Of a stretch of DNA of 64,000 bases, positions 44,132 through 55,831 are shown piece by piece. This DNA is from Rhodopseudomonas infernalis (GTDB lineage: Bacteria; Pseudomonadota; Alphaproteobacteria; Rhizobiales; Xanthobacteraceae), in assembly GCF_022271405.1 (NCBI RefSeq), contig NZ_JAJNAL010000019.1, positions 34,124-98,123 on the forward strand, written 5' to 3'. A model generated the notes under the pieces. The model saw only the letters and a list, made by a program, of their open reading frames with translations. It did not search any database and was not told the DNA's origin. Made by a program: the position numbers and the translations under genes. Every line of letters begins with the position of its first letter. Within the stretch, counting starts at the first letter, position 1.

Positions 44132-45259
44132 TCAGTCGTCCTTGTCCTTGCGGTCCTTGTCCTTCTCCTTGGCCTTGTCCTTCTTGGCCTTTTCTTTCGG
44201 CTTGCGGTTGGTGAAACGGGCGTTGCCGAGGCCGGTGCCGACGGTCAGGACGCCCCAGCGGGTGAAATCCTGCATGAACGGGACCTCGCTGAGCCCCTGC
44301 GCCACGCCGTCGTTGTGCATCAGGATCGCGGTATCATGATCCCCTATGGTCGGGATGCCTTCGACCAGGCTGCGCGGCAGGTGGAACTTGCTGCTTTCCC
44401 AATTGCCCGGCAGATTCTGCGCGCCTTTCTCGATGGTCCCGTCGTCATTAATGACGCCAGGACACGAGATGCCGATGAACGGCGCCAGCCTGAAGCCTTC
44501 CTTCTCGGCGTCGGCGATCAGATCCTTCAGCATCTTGGTGAGCCGCTTGACGGCCCCCTCGCGGGTCGGCTCGTCATCGGCGTGACGCCACAGGTCGGAC
44601 TTCCAGACCGACGCCTTGGACAGGTCCTTGGCCTTTTTCCAGCTGGTCTCGACCACGCCGCAGCGGATGTTGGAGCCGCCGATATCGACCGCCACGATGC
44701 TGTCGTGCCCCTCGAAGATCCAAGACGGCGCCAAATGCAGGCAACCGATCAGGCCGGCCTCATCCGGGTGGTTCCGGATCGGCACCAGATCGATCTTGAA
44801 GCCCTCGGACTTGAGCAGAATGTCGGTGCGGGCGATCGCCAGCTCGCCGACCCGGCTCTGGCGAAAGCCGCCGCCGACCACGATGCATTCGGTATCGGTC
44901 CAGGATTTGGTCTTGAGGAAGCGCCGGGTGACGTAGGCCAGCTCCTGGGCGAACTCTTCGATCGCGCCGTGCACCAGCGCGGCGGCCGCCACATCGTCGC
45001 CGACCAGCAGCTCGTCCAGCGTGCTTTTGCTGATTTCCTTGGTGTCTTTCTTGCCGAGCGGGTCGTCGCCGTTCTTCTTCAGTGGCTTGCGGGAGGCGTC
45101 CAGGATGCGCTGGAAGGCGCCCTTGGACGCGCGGTCGCCGAGAAAGCCATCCTCGTCCTTGAGCTCGATATTGTAGGTGTCGACGTCGACCGACGGCAGC
45201 CGCGGGGAGCCATGAGCGGCGATGCCGGCGGTGGTGGTGGTCAGCGTATCCTCAGCCAT
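44132..45259 (-). CDS. ROK-family sugar kinase-like protein with circularly permuted motif order
   Basis: 375 residues. Normal ROK kinases begin with the phosphate motif DIGG(S/T)N and end with a GGG...AGLxGAA segment. Here the order is reversed: IVVGGGF (127) and DEAGLIGCLHL (166-176) come first, then VDIGGSNIRCG (191), the sugar/catalytic motif HNDGVAQGLSE (315), and VGTGLG (340). The zinc-binding CxCGxxGC motif of ROK proteins is absent, and the last 25 residues are almost all Lys/Asp/Glu. It may still phosphorylate a hexose. Divergent from rplU; not part of the island. Confidence 0.78.
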   Translation of the reverse strand: MAEDTLTTTTAGIAAHGSPRLPSVDVDTYNIELKDEDGFLGDRASKGAFQRILDASRKPLKKNGDDPLGKKDTKEISKSTLDELLVGDDVAAAALVHGAIEEFAQELAYVTRRFLKTKSWTDTECIVVGGGFRQSRVGELAIARTDILLKSEGFKIDLVPIRNHPDEAGLIGCLHLAPSWIFEGHDSIVAVDIGGSNIRCGVVETSWKKAKDLSKASVWKSDLWRHADDEPTREGAVKRLTKMLKDLIADAEKEGFRLAPFIGISCPGVINDDGTIEKGAQNLPGNWESSKFHLPRSLVEGIPTIGDHDTAILMHNDGVAQGLSEVPFMQDFTRWGVLTVGTGLGNARFTNRKPKEKAKKDKAKEKDKDRKDKDD

Positions 45260-45588
45260 CAGTCATTCCCCCGTTTGAAAGTCGGTGACAACGGCGGCGG
45301 AACCCGTTGGTTGCACCGGCCCGACACATCACGGAGTCGGCTTGTGCTTGACGGGATTCAGGTTTTTGCCGCTTTCGCCTTGACGAGCGGCGACTCGCCG
45401 ATATAAGTCGTGCACCCGGCGTGGGCAGGTCCCGCGCCGTATTGCTTTGTGCGCCCGTGCCGAAGCCCCAGCAGAGGGCTAAGCCTTTCGCATAGACCGG
45501 CGGCCCTCGAGGTCGCTACCCACAACGACTGACCAAAAAGCCGGCCCGGTTCGTCCGAGGCTGGGATCGAACACGAAGGATGAAAACG
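45260..45588. other. Divergent promoter region and rplU leader
   Basis: About 330 bases between the kinase-like gene and rplU, holding both promoters. No clear L21 autoregulatory structure could be identified by eye; no gene is seen. Confidence 0.4.
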
Positions 45589-45975
45589 ATGTTCGCAGTC
45601 ATCAAAACCGGCGGCCGGCAGTACCGCGTCGTTCCGGAAGATGTGCTCGAAGTAGGCAAGATCGAAGGCGAAGTCGGCAGCATCGTGCAGCTCGGCGAAG
45701 TGCTGGTGCTGGGCGGTGATACGCCGGTGCTCGGCGTCCCCACCGTGGCTGGCGCGACCGTCGCGGCCGAGGTGCTGGACCACAAGCGCGGCCCGAAGGT
45801 GATCTCCTTCAAGAAGCGCCGCCGCAAGAATTCGAAGCGCAAGCGCGGTTATCGCGACGAGATCACGGTGCTGCGCATCACCGAAATCCTGGCCGATGGC
45901 AAGTCGCCGACGGTCGGCCCGCGGCCGAAGCGCGTCAAGGCCGAACCGGCTCCCGCAGCAGACGCCGCCGAATAA
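45589..45975 (+). CDS. rplU: 50S ribosomal protein L21
   Basis: 128 residues beginning MFAVIKTGGRQYRV. Start ATG 45589 is preferred over ATG 45580, because AAGGA is nine bases away and the family begins with MFAVI. The basic tract KKRRRKNSKRKRGYR is the rRNA-binding region. An Ala/Pro-rich tail of about 25 residues is usual in this bacterial group. Followed after 87 bases by rpmA, the normal order. Confidence 0.97.
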   Translation: MFAVIKTGGRQYRVVPEDVLEVGKIEGEVGSIVQLGEVLVLGGDTPVLGVPTVAGATVAAEVLDHKRGPKVISFKKRRRKNSKRKRGYRDEITVLRITEILADGKSPTVGPRPKRVKAEPAPAADAAE

Positions 45976-46062
45976 GCGGCGCCGCGCGGCAGCGGTGTCA
46001 AATCAGTGGATGATTCCGTCGCGGAAATCGTCTAGGTAGAATTTGGATTTTGGAGACGAGCC

Positions 46063-46332
46063 ATGGCTCATAAAAAAGCAGGCGGTTCATCGCGTAACGG
46101 GCGTGATTCTGCGGGCAAGCGCCTCGGGATCAAGGCCTATGGCGGCGAGCACGTGATTCCCGGCAACATCATCGCGCGTCAGCGCGGCACCACCTGGCAC
46201 CCCGGCCTCAACGTCGGCATGGGCACGGACCATACCTTGTTCGCCAAGGTGGAAGGCCGCGTCGAATTCCGCGCCAAAGCTAACGGCCGTACCTTCGTAT
46301 CGGTTCTTCCGATTGCGCAGGCGGCCGAATAG
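46063..46332 (+). CDS. rpmA: 50S ribosomal protein L27
   Basis: 89 residues; [16 protein letters not shown] is the invariant N-terminus that reaches the peptidyl-transferase centre. GGAGACGAGCC precedes the ATG. Part of the rplU-rpmA operon, closed by a terminator at 46393. Confidence 0.98.
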   Translation: MAHKKAGGSSRNGRDSAGKRLGIKAYGGEHVIPGNIIARQRGTTWHPGLNVGMGTDHTLFAKVEGRVEFRAKANGRTFVSVLPIAQAAE

Positions 46333-46392
46333 ACGGTGGACAAACAAGTGTCCGCCGGGTCCTGACAAACCGGCGGAGCACAAAAGGGCTCC

Positions 46393-46420
46393 AGGGGAGG
46401 CGGGACATCCGACCTCCCCT
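46393..46420 (+). terminator. Rho-independent terminator after rpmA
   Basis: AGGGGAGG and CCTCCCCT form an 8-base stem with an inner CGG/CCG pair, followed by TTCGTTT. Located 60 bases after the L27 stop. Confidence 0.6.
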
Positions 46421-46460
46421 TTCGTTTGCGTCCGTTTGATTGATGCATCAGGAGCCCGCG

Positions 46461-47057
46461 ATGTTGCAGGAAATCCCAACACCCACACCCTTGTTGCGCG
46501 AGGCGAGACCTTGCGTCCTCGAGACCGAGCGGCTGACGCTGCGCAAGCCGGCTCTCGCGGACGTTACGGCACTTGCTTGCCTCGCCAATGATCGCCGGGT
46601 CGCCGAGATGACCCGCCGGCTGCCGCACCCCTATACGCGCGACGACGCTGCGCGCTTCGTGACCTCGCTGGGCCAGGACCACGAGACGGTGTTCCTGATC
46701 GAGGCGGATTTCGAGCCGGTCGGCATGGTCGGCGTCGACTGGCGCAACCGCGAGGCGCCGGAGCTCGGCTATTGGCTCGGCGTGGAGTATTGGGGCAACG
46801 GCTACGCCACCGAAGCGGCGCGCGCGGTGATCGACTTCACCTTCGAGGAATATGCCGTCAAGCAAATGATCTCCGCCGCCCGGGTGATCAATCCGGCGTC
46901 GCGTAACGTGCTGGAGAAGTGCGGCTTCCAGTGGACCGGCGTCGAGCTGCACCGGATGGAAGCGATCGGCTCGTCGACGCCGGTGGACTGCTTCCGTCTG
47001 ACCCGCGGCGTGTGGTCGTCGCTGAAGAGCTGGGGCAAGACCCGGCGCAGCCGCTGA
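46461..47057 (+). CDS. GNAT N-acetyltransferase, RimJ/RimL type
   Basis: 198 residues from ATG 46461, AGGAG eight bases upstream. Acetyl-CoA site is seen as YWGNGYATEAARAV, with the strand ELGYWLG before it and NPASRNVLEKCGF after it, all standard. The substrate may be a protein N-terminus or a small molecule. It often follows rpmA in relatives. Confidence 0.88.
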   Translation: MLQEIPTPTPLLREARPCVLETERLTLRKPALADVTALACLANDRRVAEMTRRLPHPYTRDDAARFVTSLGQDHETVFLIEADFEPVGMVGVDWRNREAPELGYWLGVEYWGNGYATEAARAVIDFTFEEYAVKQMISAARVINPASRNVLEKCGFQWTGVELHRMEAIGSSTPVDCFRLTRGVWSSLKSWGKTRRSR

Positions 47058-47084
47058 CGGCGCCTTTCAGAACGCCTGAATCGC

Positions 47085-47112
47085 AACGGCTGGGTTTTGC
47101 CCGGCCGTTTTT
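47085..47112 (+). terminator. Rho-independent terminator after the GNAT gene
   Basis: AACGGCTGGG and CCCGGCCGTT pair (one G-T) around a TTTTG loop and run into TTTTT. Confidence 0.75.
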
Positions 47113-47240
47113 AATTTGATTGCTGAAAGTCGCAGCCTTCCGGCCAGCAACGCTTAACCAGACCGATGGGTGCTCGGGCCATCCCGAGTACGAAGATGTC
47201 TCCCGGTCGCTTAGCACGAACATCCACACAGGAGTTCGAC

Positions 47241-47417
47241 ATGCTGACCCACCGCTACATCCAAGCCGTTCTCGCCCGCGACATCGCCGACGACATCAAA
47301 CAGGCCGACAGCGCCGCCGAAGCCTCCGAGCGACAGGCTCGCGCCGACGAGCAGCGCCAGCGCGCCGAACAGCTCAGCTTCCGCTTCGTCGATCTCGATC
47401 GCCGCTTCGGCATCTGA
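47241..47417 (+). CDS. Small helical uncharacterised protein
   Basis: 58 residues from ATG 47241, with ACAGGAG upstream. Highly charged, single long helix (ADEQRQRAEQLSFRFVDLDRRF). It shares the pattern ER/QRA..L..RF..L with the 56-residue protein encoded at 47569, so the two may be paralogues. Function unknown. Confidence 0.6.
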   Translation: MLTHRYIQAVLARDIADDIKQADSAAEASERQARADEQRQRAEQLSFRFVDLDRRFGI

Positions 47418-47568
47418 TGCAGCGGCGGCGGGGCCACGCGCCCCGCCGGGGCCGGCGGATTGGCGAACGCTTAACCAGCGCTCCAGCCTATCTGCCCGCT
47501 CACACGCCACAATACGCCCTTTTAACGCGTCCGGTGTAGTTGCAAGACCGGCTCAGCAGGAGGCCGAG

Positions 47569-47731
47569 ATGTCCGAACCAAGCGAACAAACCGCCGCCGA
47601 ATTTCAGGCGCGCGAGGAATTCCGCCGCGATCTTGATGCGTTCGAAGCCCTGGAGCGCCAACTTCTGTCCGACGAGCGGCGCGAGCGCGCCCGCAAGCTT
47701 GCGGAGCGCTTTGCAGGCCTGAAGCTGACGA

Positions 47732-47739
<8 letters not shown>
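47569..47739 (+). CDS. Small helical uncharacterised protein
   Basis: 56 residues, MSEPSEQTAAEFQAREEF at the start; AGGAGG precedes ATG 47569 at good spacing. Mostly one charged helix (SDERRERARKLAERFAGLKL), similar in pattern to the upstream small protein. The stop overlaps the convergent transporter gene by eight bases. Function unknown. Confidence 0.65.
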
Positions 47740-49898
<2,159 letters not shown>

Positions 49899-50134
49899 TC
49901 GGCGCAGCCGTGGACGGTCATCCGGCGGCGCTGAGGCAAACGTCCAGCGCCGCGTCGGCGCCCGCCGCTCGCCTGGGCATCGCTGCCTCGTGAACCTCAG
50001 CGATATCAGCAGCTGCCATCGCGGCCGCGTTTGGAACAGAATCGCGAACGATCACTTTCCCACTGCGACGGTTTGGATCGCCTTGCGCCACAGCAGGTCG
50101 ACGGACAAACAACGTACCAGTGGGTGAAGCGCGC

Positions 50135-51310
50135 ATGAAGGCCGACCGCAGTTTCAGTGCCGTCCGCGCCGTCGTCGCCATTCCCGCACACAACGAGGCT
50201 CAACGCATCCGCCGCTGCCTGTCGGCACTGGCGATGCAGCGCGACGAGGCCGGCGCTCCGGTTCGGACCGGCGCATTCGAGATCCTGATCTTCGCCAATA
50301 ATTGCACCGACGACACCGCCGCGGTGGTGCGCGCGTTCGCCGCGTTGGTGCCGCATCCGGTCGTGGTGATCGAGGCGCAACTGCCGCCCGATCAACTCTC
50401 CGCCGGCCGCGCCCGCAAGCAGGCGATGGACCTTGCGGCGGCGCGGCTGATCGAGCGCGGCGCCATCGACGGCGTGATCCTCACCACCGATGCCGACAGC
50501 TGCGTGGCGCCGACCTGGTTCGCCGCGACGATGCGCGAGATGCAGAGCGGCGTCGATTGCGTCGCCGGCTATATCGACGCCGAGCCGCTGGAGATCGTCG
50601 ACCTCGGCAGCGCATTCCTGACCCGTGGCCGGATGGAAGATACTTATTTGCGGCTGCTCGCCGAGATCGACGCGCGTTGCGATCCGCGCCCGCATGATCC
50701 ATGGCCGAACCATCGGGTGTCGTCCGGCGCAAGCCTGGCGCTGACGCTCGCCTCCTATCAGGCGATCGGCGGCCTGCCGCCGCGTCCGGTCGGCGAGGAC
50801 TCAGCCCTGACGGCCGCGCTGGAACGCGCCGGCTTCAAGGTCCGCCATTCGATGGCGGTTTCGGTCGTGACGTCGTGCCGGCTCGACGGCCGTGCGCAGG
50901 GCGGCGCGGCCGATACGATGCGGTTGCGTCACCAGCAGACCGACGCGCCATGCGACGACGATCTTGAGCCGGCGCTGCAGGCCACGCGGCGCTCGATCTA
51001 TCGCGGCCATCTGCGGCGTCTGCTGGCAGTACAGCCAGCGCACCGCGATCTGCCGCGTGGCTGGCAGGTGTCGCAGGATGCGATGCGGCTACTGTCGGAG
51101 CCCGGCGTCGTGTTCGAGGAGGCCTGGCGGCGGATCTGTTGCGACAGCCCGGCCCTGCAGCGCGGCGCGCCACTTCGGCCGTCCGATCTGCCGCGGCAGA
51201 TCGCGGTCGCCAACATGATCCTGCGCCAGCTTCGGCGGCGGATCAGCTCGCCCCCAACCGCTCCAGCCGATAAACCTCGTCCTTCACGATGGCTCGAACC
51301 GGCAGCCTAG
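50135..51310 (+). CDS. Family 2 glycosyltransferase
   Basis: 391 residues from ATG 50135 (GTG 50120 is an alternative). VVAIPAHNEAQRIRRC is the standard GT2 N-terminus; TDADSC gives the DxD-like metal site; GEDSALTAAL fits the (E/Q)D acceptor motif. Soluble, probably acting at the membrane face. Its 3' end overlaps the convergent methyltransferase gene by 68 bases, and the adjacent genes (methyltransferase, PIG-L, acyl-CoA dehydrogenase) look like one biosynthetic group for a glycolipid or modified sugar (inference). Confidence 0.85.
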   Translation: MKADRSFSAVRAVVAIPAHNEAQRIRRCLSALAMQRDEAGAPVRTGAFEILIFANNCTDDTAAVVRAFAALVPHPVVVIEAQLPPDQLSAGRARKQAMDLAAARLIERGAIDGVILTTDADSCVAPTWFAATMREMQSGVDCVAGYIDAEPLEIVDLGSAFLTRGRMEDTYLRLLAEIDARCDPRPHDPWPNHRVSSGASLALTLASYQAIGGLPPRPVGEDSALTAALERAGFKVRHSMAVSVVTSCRLDGRAQGGAADTMRLRHQQTDAPCDDDLEPALQATRRSIYRGHLRRLLAVQPAHRDLPRGWQVSQDAMRLLSEPGVVFEEAWRRICCDSPALQRGAPLRPSDLPRQIAVANMILRQLRRRISSPPTAPADKPRPSRWLEPAA

Positions 51311-51824
51311 CTGCCACCGCTTGGAAAAACTGATCGCTGGCCTCGAGCCCGGTCAGCGGATAGTCGGTTTCGCCGAGCCAGTGGCACAGGATGATCTCGC
51401 CGTCCGGCCGCAGCGCGTCGATACACTGCTGCGCCACGCCCGCCAGATCCGGCGCCGCGAAGTAGTACAAGACTTCCGACAGCACGATCAGATCGAAGCG
51501 GCCAGCCGGAAACTGCTGCGGCAGCGTTGCCACGTCGAACGTCACGTTGGCGGGCACACCGCCCGCCCGCGCCGCGTCGATCGCGGTTTGCGATGCGTCG
51601 ATGGCAAGCAGCTTGTCGCAGCGCGGCGCGAGCTGGGCGGTCAGAACGCCGATCGAGCAGCCGACTTCAAGCCCCGAACCGAACCGCGGCCGGCCAAGCG
51701 CCGCCAGGGTCGACTGGTACTTCTCGCGTTCGTAGTCACTGCTGCGAAACCGCCACGGATCGATGTCGGCACGATATTTTTGCTCAAAATAGTCTGCCGC
51801 GATCGTCTCGGTCCGGCGACTCAT
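51243..51824 (-). CDS. SAM-dependent methyltransferase (NodS-like)
   Basis: 193 residues. Motif I LEVGCSIGVLTAQLA, post-I acidic residue in LAIDAS, and motif II region FDLIVLSEVLYYF. The compact N-terminus ADYFEQKYRADIDPWRF is like NodS and related sugar or small-molecule N-methyltransferases. ATGA junction with the PIG-L gene upstream shows translational coupling. Confidence 0.88.
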   Translation of the reverse strand: MSRRTETIAADYFEQKYRADIDPWRFRSSDYEREKYQSTLAALGRPRFGSGLEVGCSIGVLTAQLAPRCDKLLAIDASQTAIDAARAGGVPANVTFDVATLPQQFPAGRFDLIVLSEVLYYFAAPDLAGVAQQCIDALRPDGEIILCHWLGETDYPLTGLEASDQFFQAVAARLPVRAIVKDEVYRLERLGAS

Positions 51825-52561
51825 GGCGTGACCTTCAAGTAGTATTCGTAACGCCCGACGAACGGCGCCAGGGTCTGGTCGGTGAAGCGGAATCCGTCCG
51901 GGTCGTCATCGATCAGATCGGTCATCTGCGACACGTGGGCGTCGATCGCCGCGCGCTTGCGGGCCTGCTGTGCCGAGATGTCGAGCCGCAGTCCCTCGGG
52001 GGCCGGCCGGTTCAGCGGCTCGGCCGGATCGAGATGCCAGCCCCAGATCGGATACGCCCACAGCGTGATCTCCTTGTGTCGCCGGCAAACCGCCTCGGCG
52101 ATGCGCGCGGTCGCCTGATGGTCACAATGCGGATCGCCGTCCCATGTCACCAGCAACGATTTGGCCGCGGCATGCACGCAGATCGCCGCGATCGCATCGA
52201 CGGCGGCGTCGAACGGCGGGCCTTTGGTCGGCGCCTGGGTGTCGGGCAATCCAAGTCGATGAACATGATCGGGCGGCAGCCCGAGCAGCGCGGCAGCCTG
52301 TTCGAGTTCGGCGCGTCGCAGTTCGATGAGACGTTGCCGAGGGTAGCTCGGCGACTTCGGATGGGAGGCGCCGCCGTCCGTAATCAAAACGACCTCGGTG
52401 CGCTGGCCGGCGGCGCAGGCACAGGCAATCAAACCGCCGGCACCGAGCGATTCATCATCGGGATGCGGCGACAGCACCACGCAGGGCTGACCGCCGGTGA
52501 GATCGCCCAGCGTGCCTATCGGCAGTCGGCGGACCGCGTCCAAGTAATCCGAGGCGAGCAA
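51821..52561 (-). CDS. PIG-L/LmbE-family deacetylase
   Basis: 246 residues with a TTG start at 52561, preceded by GGGAGAG; no ATG fits the frame better. Zinc motif SPHPDDESLG near residue 32 and a later His in DPHCDHQATA. The family removes acetyl groups from N-acetyl-hexosamines. It directly abuts the acyl-CoA dehydrogenase gene and overlaps the methyltransferase gene. Confidence 0.88.
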   Translation of the reverse strand: MLASDYLDAVRRLPIGTLGDLTGGQPCVVLSPHPDDESLGAGGLIACACAAGQRTEVVLITDGGASHPKSPSYPRQRLIELRRAELEQAAALLGLPPDHVHRLGLPDTQAPTKGPPFDAAVDAIAAICVHAAAKSLLVTWDGDPHCDHQATARIAEAVCRRHKEITLWAYPIWGWHLDPAEPLNRPAPEGLRLDISAQQARKRAAIDAHVSQMTDLIDDDPDGFRFTDQTLAPFVGRYEYYLKVTP

Positions 52562-53596
52562 TCAAAACTCTCCCACAGCCAGCGATGATGTCAGCCAGGC
52601 GCGCGCGGCGTTGCTCATCGCCAGATCCGGCACGGGCTGGCGCAAATACGTCGCGAGGTCACGGCAAATCCGTTCGATCGGGTCGGGCCGGATAAACCCC
52701 TGCAGGCCAACGCCGCGCTGGACGTTCTCCATGATGTCGAGCGCGGCACGCTCGGTGACCATGCGGGTCATATTGGCGAAGGCCACGATGGCCTCTGCGT
52801 CGGCTTCGCTGCCGAACCGGCGCGCAGCCTCCTCGACCCAGAACCGCGCGGTGCGCGCTGCGGCGACGCAATTGGCGACGCGCTGTAGCTGATACGGATC
52901 CTCGCCCCGGCCGCGTGACACGAGGTGATGCCGAAACAACTCGACCAGCCGCTCCATCGCGCCCAGATGCGCCGCGCAGAACCGCCAGGCCCCGCCCGAT
53001 AGATACGGCTGGCGCATGAAGTCTCCGGCGCCGCCGACCTGTTCGTCAGGCCCGATGCGAATGCCGGTGAGGTCGATCGCGCCGGTCGCCGTCGACCGCA
53101 TGCCAAGCGCGGTCCAGCCGCTGAGGTCGACAGGGTGATCGGGCGCGATCCGCAACAGATACATGTACTGATCGTCGCCCGACTTGGCGGTAACGATCGG
53201 GCGCGACACGAAGCCGGCGCCCGACGCGAGGATCTTGCGGCCCCGCAATTCGTCATGGTCTGCCTGACTTGCGATCTTCAGACCGGCCGCATCGTCGGCG
53301 CCCCACACCGCCGCCAACGCGCCGTTGCGAACATCGGACGCAAGCGAAGCCTGCTGCGCCGCGGTGCCATAGCGGCAGACCAGCGCGATCGCGTTGATAT
53401 GGCCTTCGATCAGCCGCGCGGTCGACAGATCGCCGGCGCCGAGCACGCGCAGCACCGTGCACAAATCACTCTGGCGATCGGAATCGATCAGGCCGAGGCC
53501 GCCGAGCGACTCCGGAAACGCCGCCATCCCCAAGCCGGACCGATGAAAATCGGCCCACAGGCTGTCGTCGATCGCCGCCTTGGCGTCCGCCGCCAA
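52562..53596 (-). CDS. Acyl-CoA dehydrogenase family protein, start unclear
   Basis: 344 residues from TTG 53596, shorter than the usual 380. C-terminal helical domain is intact (VQRGVGLQGFIRPDPIERICRDL). Coding-like sequence continues upstream in the same frame for another 27 codons (to about 53677) with no ATG, GTG or TTG before a stop, so either a rare start codon is used or the 5' end carries a frameshift. The expected reaction is oxidation of an acyl-CoA; its place with PIG-L and glycosyltransferase genes suggests a biosynthetic use. Confidence 0.75.
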   Translation of the reverse strand: MAADAKAAIDDSLWADFHRSGLGMAAFPESLGGLGLIDSDRQSDLCTVLRVLGAGDLSTARLIEGHINAIALVCRYGTAAQQASLASDVRNGALAAVWGADDAAGLKIASQADHDELRGRKILASGAGFVSRPIVTAKSGDDQYMYLLRIAPDHPVDLSGWTALGMRSTATGAIDLTGIRIGPDEQVGGAGDFMRQPYLSGGAWRFCAAHLGAMERLVELFRHHLVSRGRGEDPYQLQRVANCVAAARTARFWVEEAARRFGSEADAEAIVAFANMTRMVTERAALDIMENVQRGVGLQGFIRPDPIERICRDLATYLRQPVPDLAMSNAARAWLTSSLAVGEF

Positions 53597-53681
53597 GGCG
53601 CATTCGAATGCCCGCGCGGCAAGTAACTCGGTGCGGGCGATCAGCGTCTGAATGTCGGTTGGTGCTAAAATAACTGATACT

Positions 53682-54034
53682 CACAGCTGGATCGGACACA
53701 TCGCCGGGATGTGAATGCCAGCGTGAGAGCGAAGTTCCTCTCTGGGATGAAGCTCGATGGGCCGCCGGATGCCGACGACCAACGCTTCGGCGAGGCCGAT
53801 GGCCGGTCGCGGTGAGTTCTTGGCCGGATGAGTGCGGGATGGACTGTTGCTCACGAGCCGAACGCCGCTCCCGAGGCGGGCCATACCTGGGCTACCCGCT
53901 TTTGATTTCGATTTGCCCCGTATCGTCGACCTGCCGGCCGTTCGCCGCGGCTTGCGCCGACCGGTGGCGTGCTGCAAAACGACGCGTTGCATCCCCCCGG
54001 CGCGGCAATGCGCCAAATCCCAGATCCGTGTTCG
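53682..54034. other. Non-coding gap before proB
   Basis: About 350 bases. Holds the divergent promoters of the acyl-CoA dehydrogenase cluster and proB. No gene or repeat recognised. Confidence 0.4.
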
Positions 54035-55165
54035 ATGGCCAGCCCGAAGCTTCATGATTTCCGCCGCATCGTCGTCAAGGTCGGCTCCTCGCTGCTGATC
54101 GACTCGCACGCCGGCGAGGTCCGGGCGGACTGGCTCGCGGCGCTCGCCGCCGACATCGCCGAGCTGCATCGCGGCGGGCGCGACGTGATGATCGTCTCGT
54201 CCGGCTCGATCGCGCTCGGCCGCAGCCGCCTCAAACTGCCGCGCGGGCCGCTGAAGCTCGAAGAGAGTCAGGCCGCCGCCGCCGTCGGGCAGATCGCTCT
54301 GGCGCGGACCTGGTCGGAGGTGCTGGGCGCCCATGACATCGGCGCCGGCCAGATCCTGGTGACGTTCCAGGACACCGAAGAGCGCCGCCGCTACCTCAAC
54401 GCCCGCTCCACCATCGGCAAGTTGCTGGAATGGCGCGCGGTGCCGGTGATCAACGAGAACGACACCGTCGCCACCAACGAGATTCGCTACGGCGACAATG
54501 ATCGCCTCGCGGCGCGCGTCGCCACGATGGCGAGCGCCGACCTGCTGATCCTGCTGTCGGACATCGACGGCCTCTACACCGCGCCGCCCGGCAGCAACCC
54601 CGATGCGCAGCTGATCCCCGTGGTCGAGTCGATCACCGCGGAAATCGAAGGCATGGCGGGCGCGGCCGGCTCCGAACTGTCGCGCGGCGGCATGCGGACC
54701 AAGATCGAGGCTGGCAAGATCGCGACCAGCGCCGGCACCCACATGCTGATCGCCTCGGGCAAGATCGATCATCCGCTGAAGGCGATCGCAGATGGCGGCC
54801 CCTGCACCTGGTTTCTGACGCCGGCCAATCCCGTCACGGCGCGTAAGCGCTGGATCGCCGGCTCGCTGGAGCCGAAGGGGACGCTGACGATCGACGCCGG
54901 CGCAGTGGTGGCGCTACGCGCCGGCAAGAGCCTGCTGCCGGCCGGCGTGATCCGTGTCGACGGCCAGTTCGCCCGCGGCGACGCGGTGGTGGTGCGCGGC
55001 CCCGACACCCACGAGATCGGCCGCGGTCTCGTCGCCTACGACGCCGACGATGCCGACAAGATCAAGGGCCGTTCGTCGTCCGACGTGATGATGATCCTCG
55101 GCATCACCGGCCGCGCCGAGATGATCCACCGCGATGATCTGGTGGTCGGCACGGCGCCGGCTTGA
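54035..55165 (+). CDS. proB: Glutamate 5-kinase
   Basis: 376 residues from ATG 54035. Amino-acid kinase domain begins [12 protein letters not shown]; substrate motifs [25 protein letters not shown] and LLSDIDGLY are all present. The C-terminal 80 residues are a PUA domain. It catalyses the first step of proline synthesis, whose partner proA is at 55832, separated by a ParDE pair on the other strand. Confidence 0.96.
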   Translation: MASPKLHDFRRIVVKVGSSLLIDSHAGEVRADWLAALAADIAELHRGGRDVMIVSSGSIALGRSRLKLPRGPLKLEESQAAAAVGQIALARTWSEVLGAHDIGAGQILVTFQDTEERRRYLNARSTIGKLLEWRAVPVINENDTVATNEIRYGDNDRLAARVATMASADLLILLSDIDGLYTAPPGSNPDAQLIPVVESITAEIEGMAGAAGSELSRGGMRTKIEAGKIATSAGTHMLIASGKIDHPLKAIADGGPCTWFLTPANPVTARKRWIAGSLEPKGTLTIDAGAVVALRAGKSLLPAGVIRVDGQFARGDAVVVRGPDTHEIGRGLVAYDADDADKIKGRSSSDVMMILGITGRAEMIHRDDLVVGTAPA

Positions 55166-55168
55166 AAT

Positions 55169-55465
55169 TTACCTGAAGTCTTCAGGCGAGATGTCCTGCC
55201 GTCCGTGCATAACACGAACGACAACCACGCCGTCCTTCAGGGGTAGATAGTAAAGGACGTAGCTTCCCGACGGAAAGCTGCGCAGTTTTGGGGACAATTC
55301 CGGGCGTGCTCTGCCGAGCAAAGGCGAATGCGCCAGAACGTCAAATACCTTCTCGATGGCTTCGAGCAGACGATCCGCGGCGTTGACGTTGTCTTTGGCA
55401 ACATAACTCCAGATCGCCGCAATATCGCGCTCGGCTTGCGGACTTTTCCGTGCCCTATTCGCCAC
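55169..55465 (-). CDS. ParE/RelE-type toxin
   Basis: 98 residues, GTG start inside the antitoxin gene's end (11-base overlap). Pattern AERDIAAIWSYVAKDN at the start and GSYVLYYLPLKDGVVVVRVMHGRQD at the end is the ParE/RelE fold. Toxins of the ParE branch inhibit gyrase. Stop is three bases after the proB stop on the opposite strand. Confidence 0.88.
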   Translation of the reverse strand: MANRARKSPQAERDIAAIWSYVAKDNVNAADRLLEAIEKVFDVLAHSPLLGRARPELSPKLRSFPSGSYVLYYLPLKDGVVVVRVMHGRQDISPEDFR

Positions 55466-55712
55466 GTTCCGCTGCCAGCCGCTTGCGTCCCTCGGCCTTG
55501 ATACGTTCGAACATGTCGCCGACCTCTTCCATCGGCCCGCTGTCCAGCCCCTTCTGGATCTCGGCCCGCAGCGTATCGAGCTTGGCTTCCCGCGCCTGCA
55601 TCAGGCGAACGCTGTCGCGCAACACGTCGTCGGCCGTCTCGTAGCGGCCGCTTTCCACCAGGCTTTCGACGAATGCCGCCGAGTGCTCGTCCAGAGTGTA
55701 GTTTCCGGCCAT
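55455..55712 (-). CDS. ParD-type antitoxin
   Basis: 85 residues, GGGAGG upstream. N-terminal ribbon-helix-helix-like segment ([33 protein letters not shown]) is the CopG/ParD hallmark and binds operator DNA; the C-terminal helix neutralises the toxin. First gene of the parDE operon. Confidence 0.88.
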   Translation of the reverse strand: MAGNYTLDEHSAAFVESLVESGRYETADDVLRDSVRLMQAREAKLDTLRAEIQKGLDSGPMEEVGDMFERIKAEGRKRLAAERGE

Positions 55713-55831
55713 CTGCGCCTCCCGAGAACACCCAAAGGATAGGCATCACCCGGTTTCCCCGCAACCAGCTTGGCGTACCGCCAAATTCCGCCTATTTACA
55801 TGACAGACCACGGATTTTCAGGCTTCACCCC

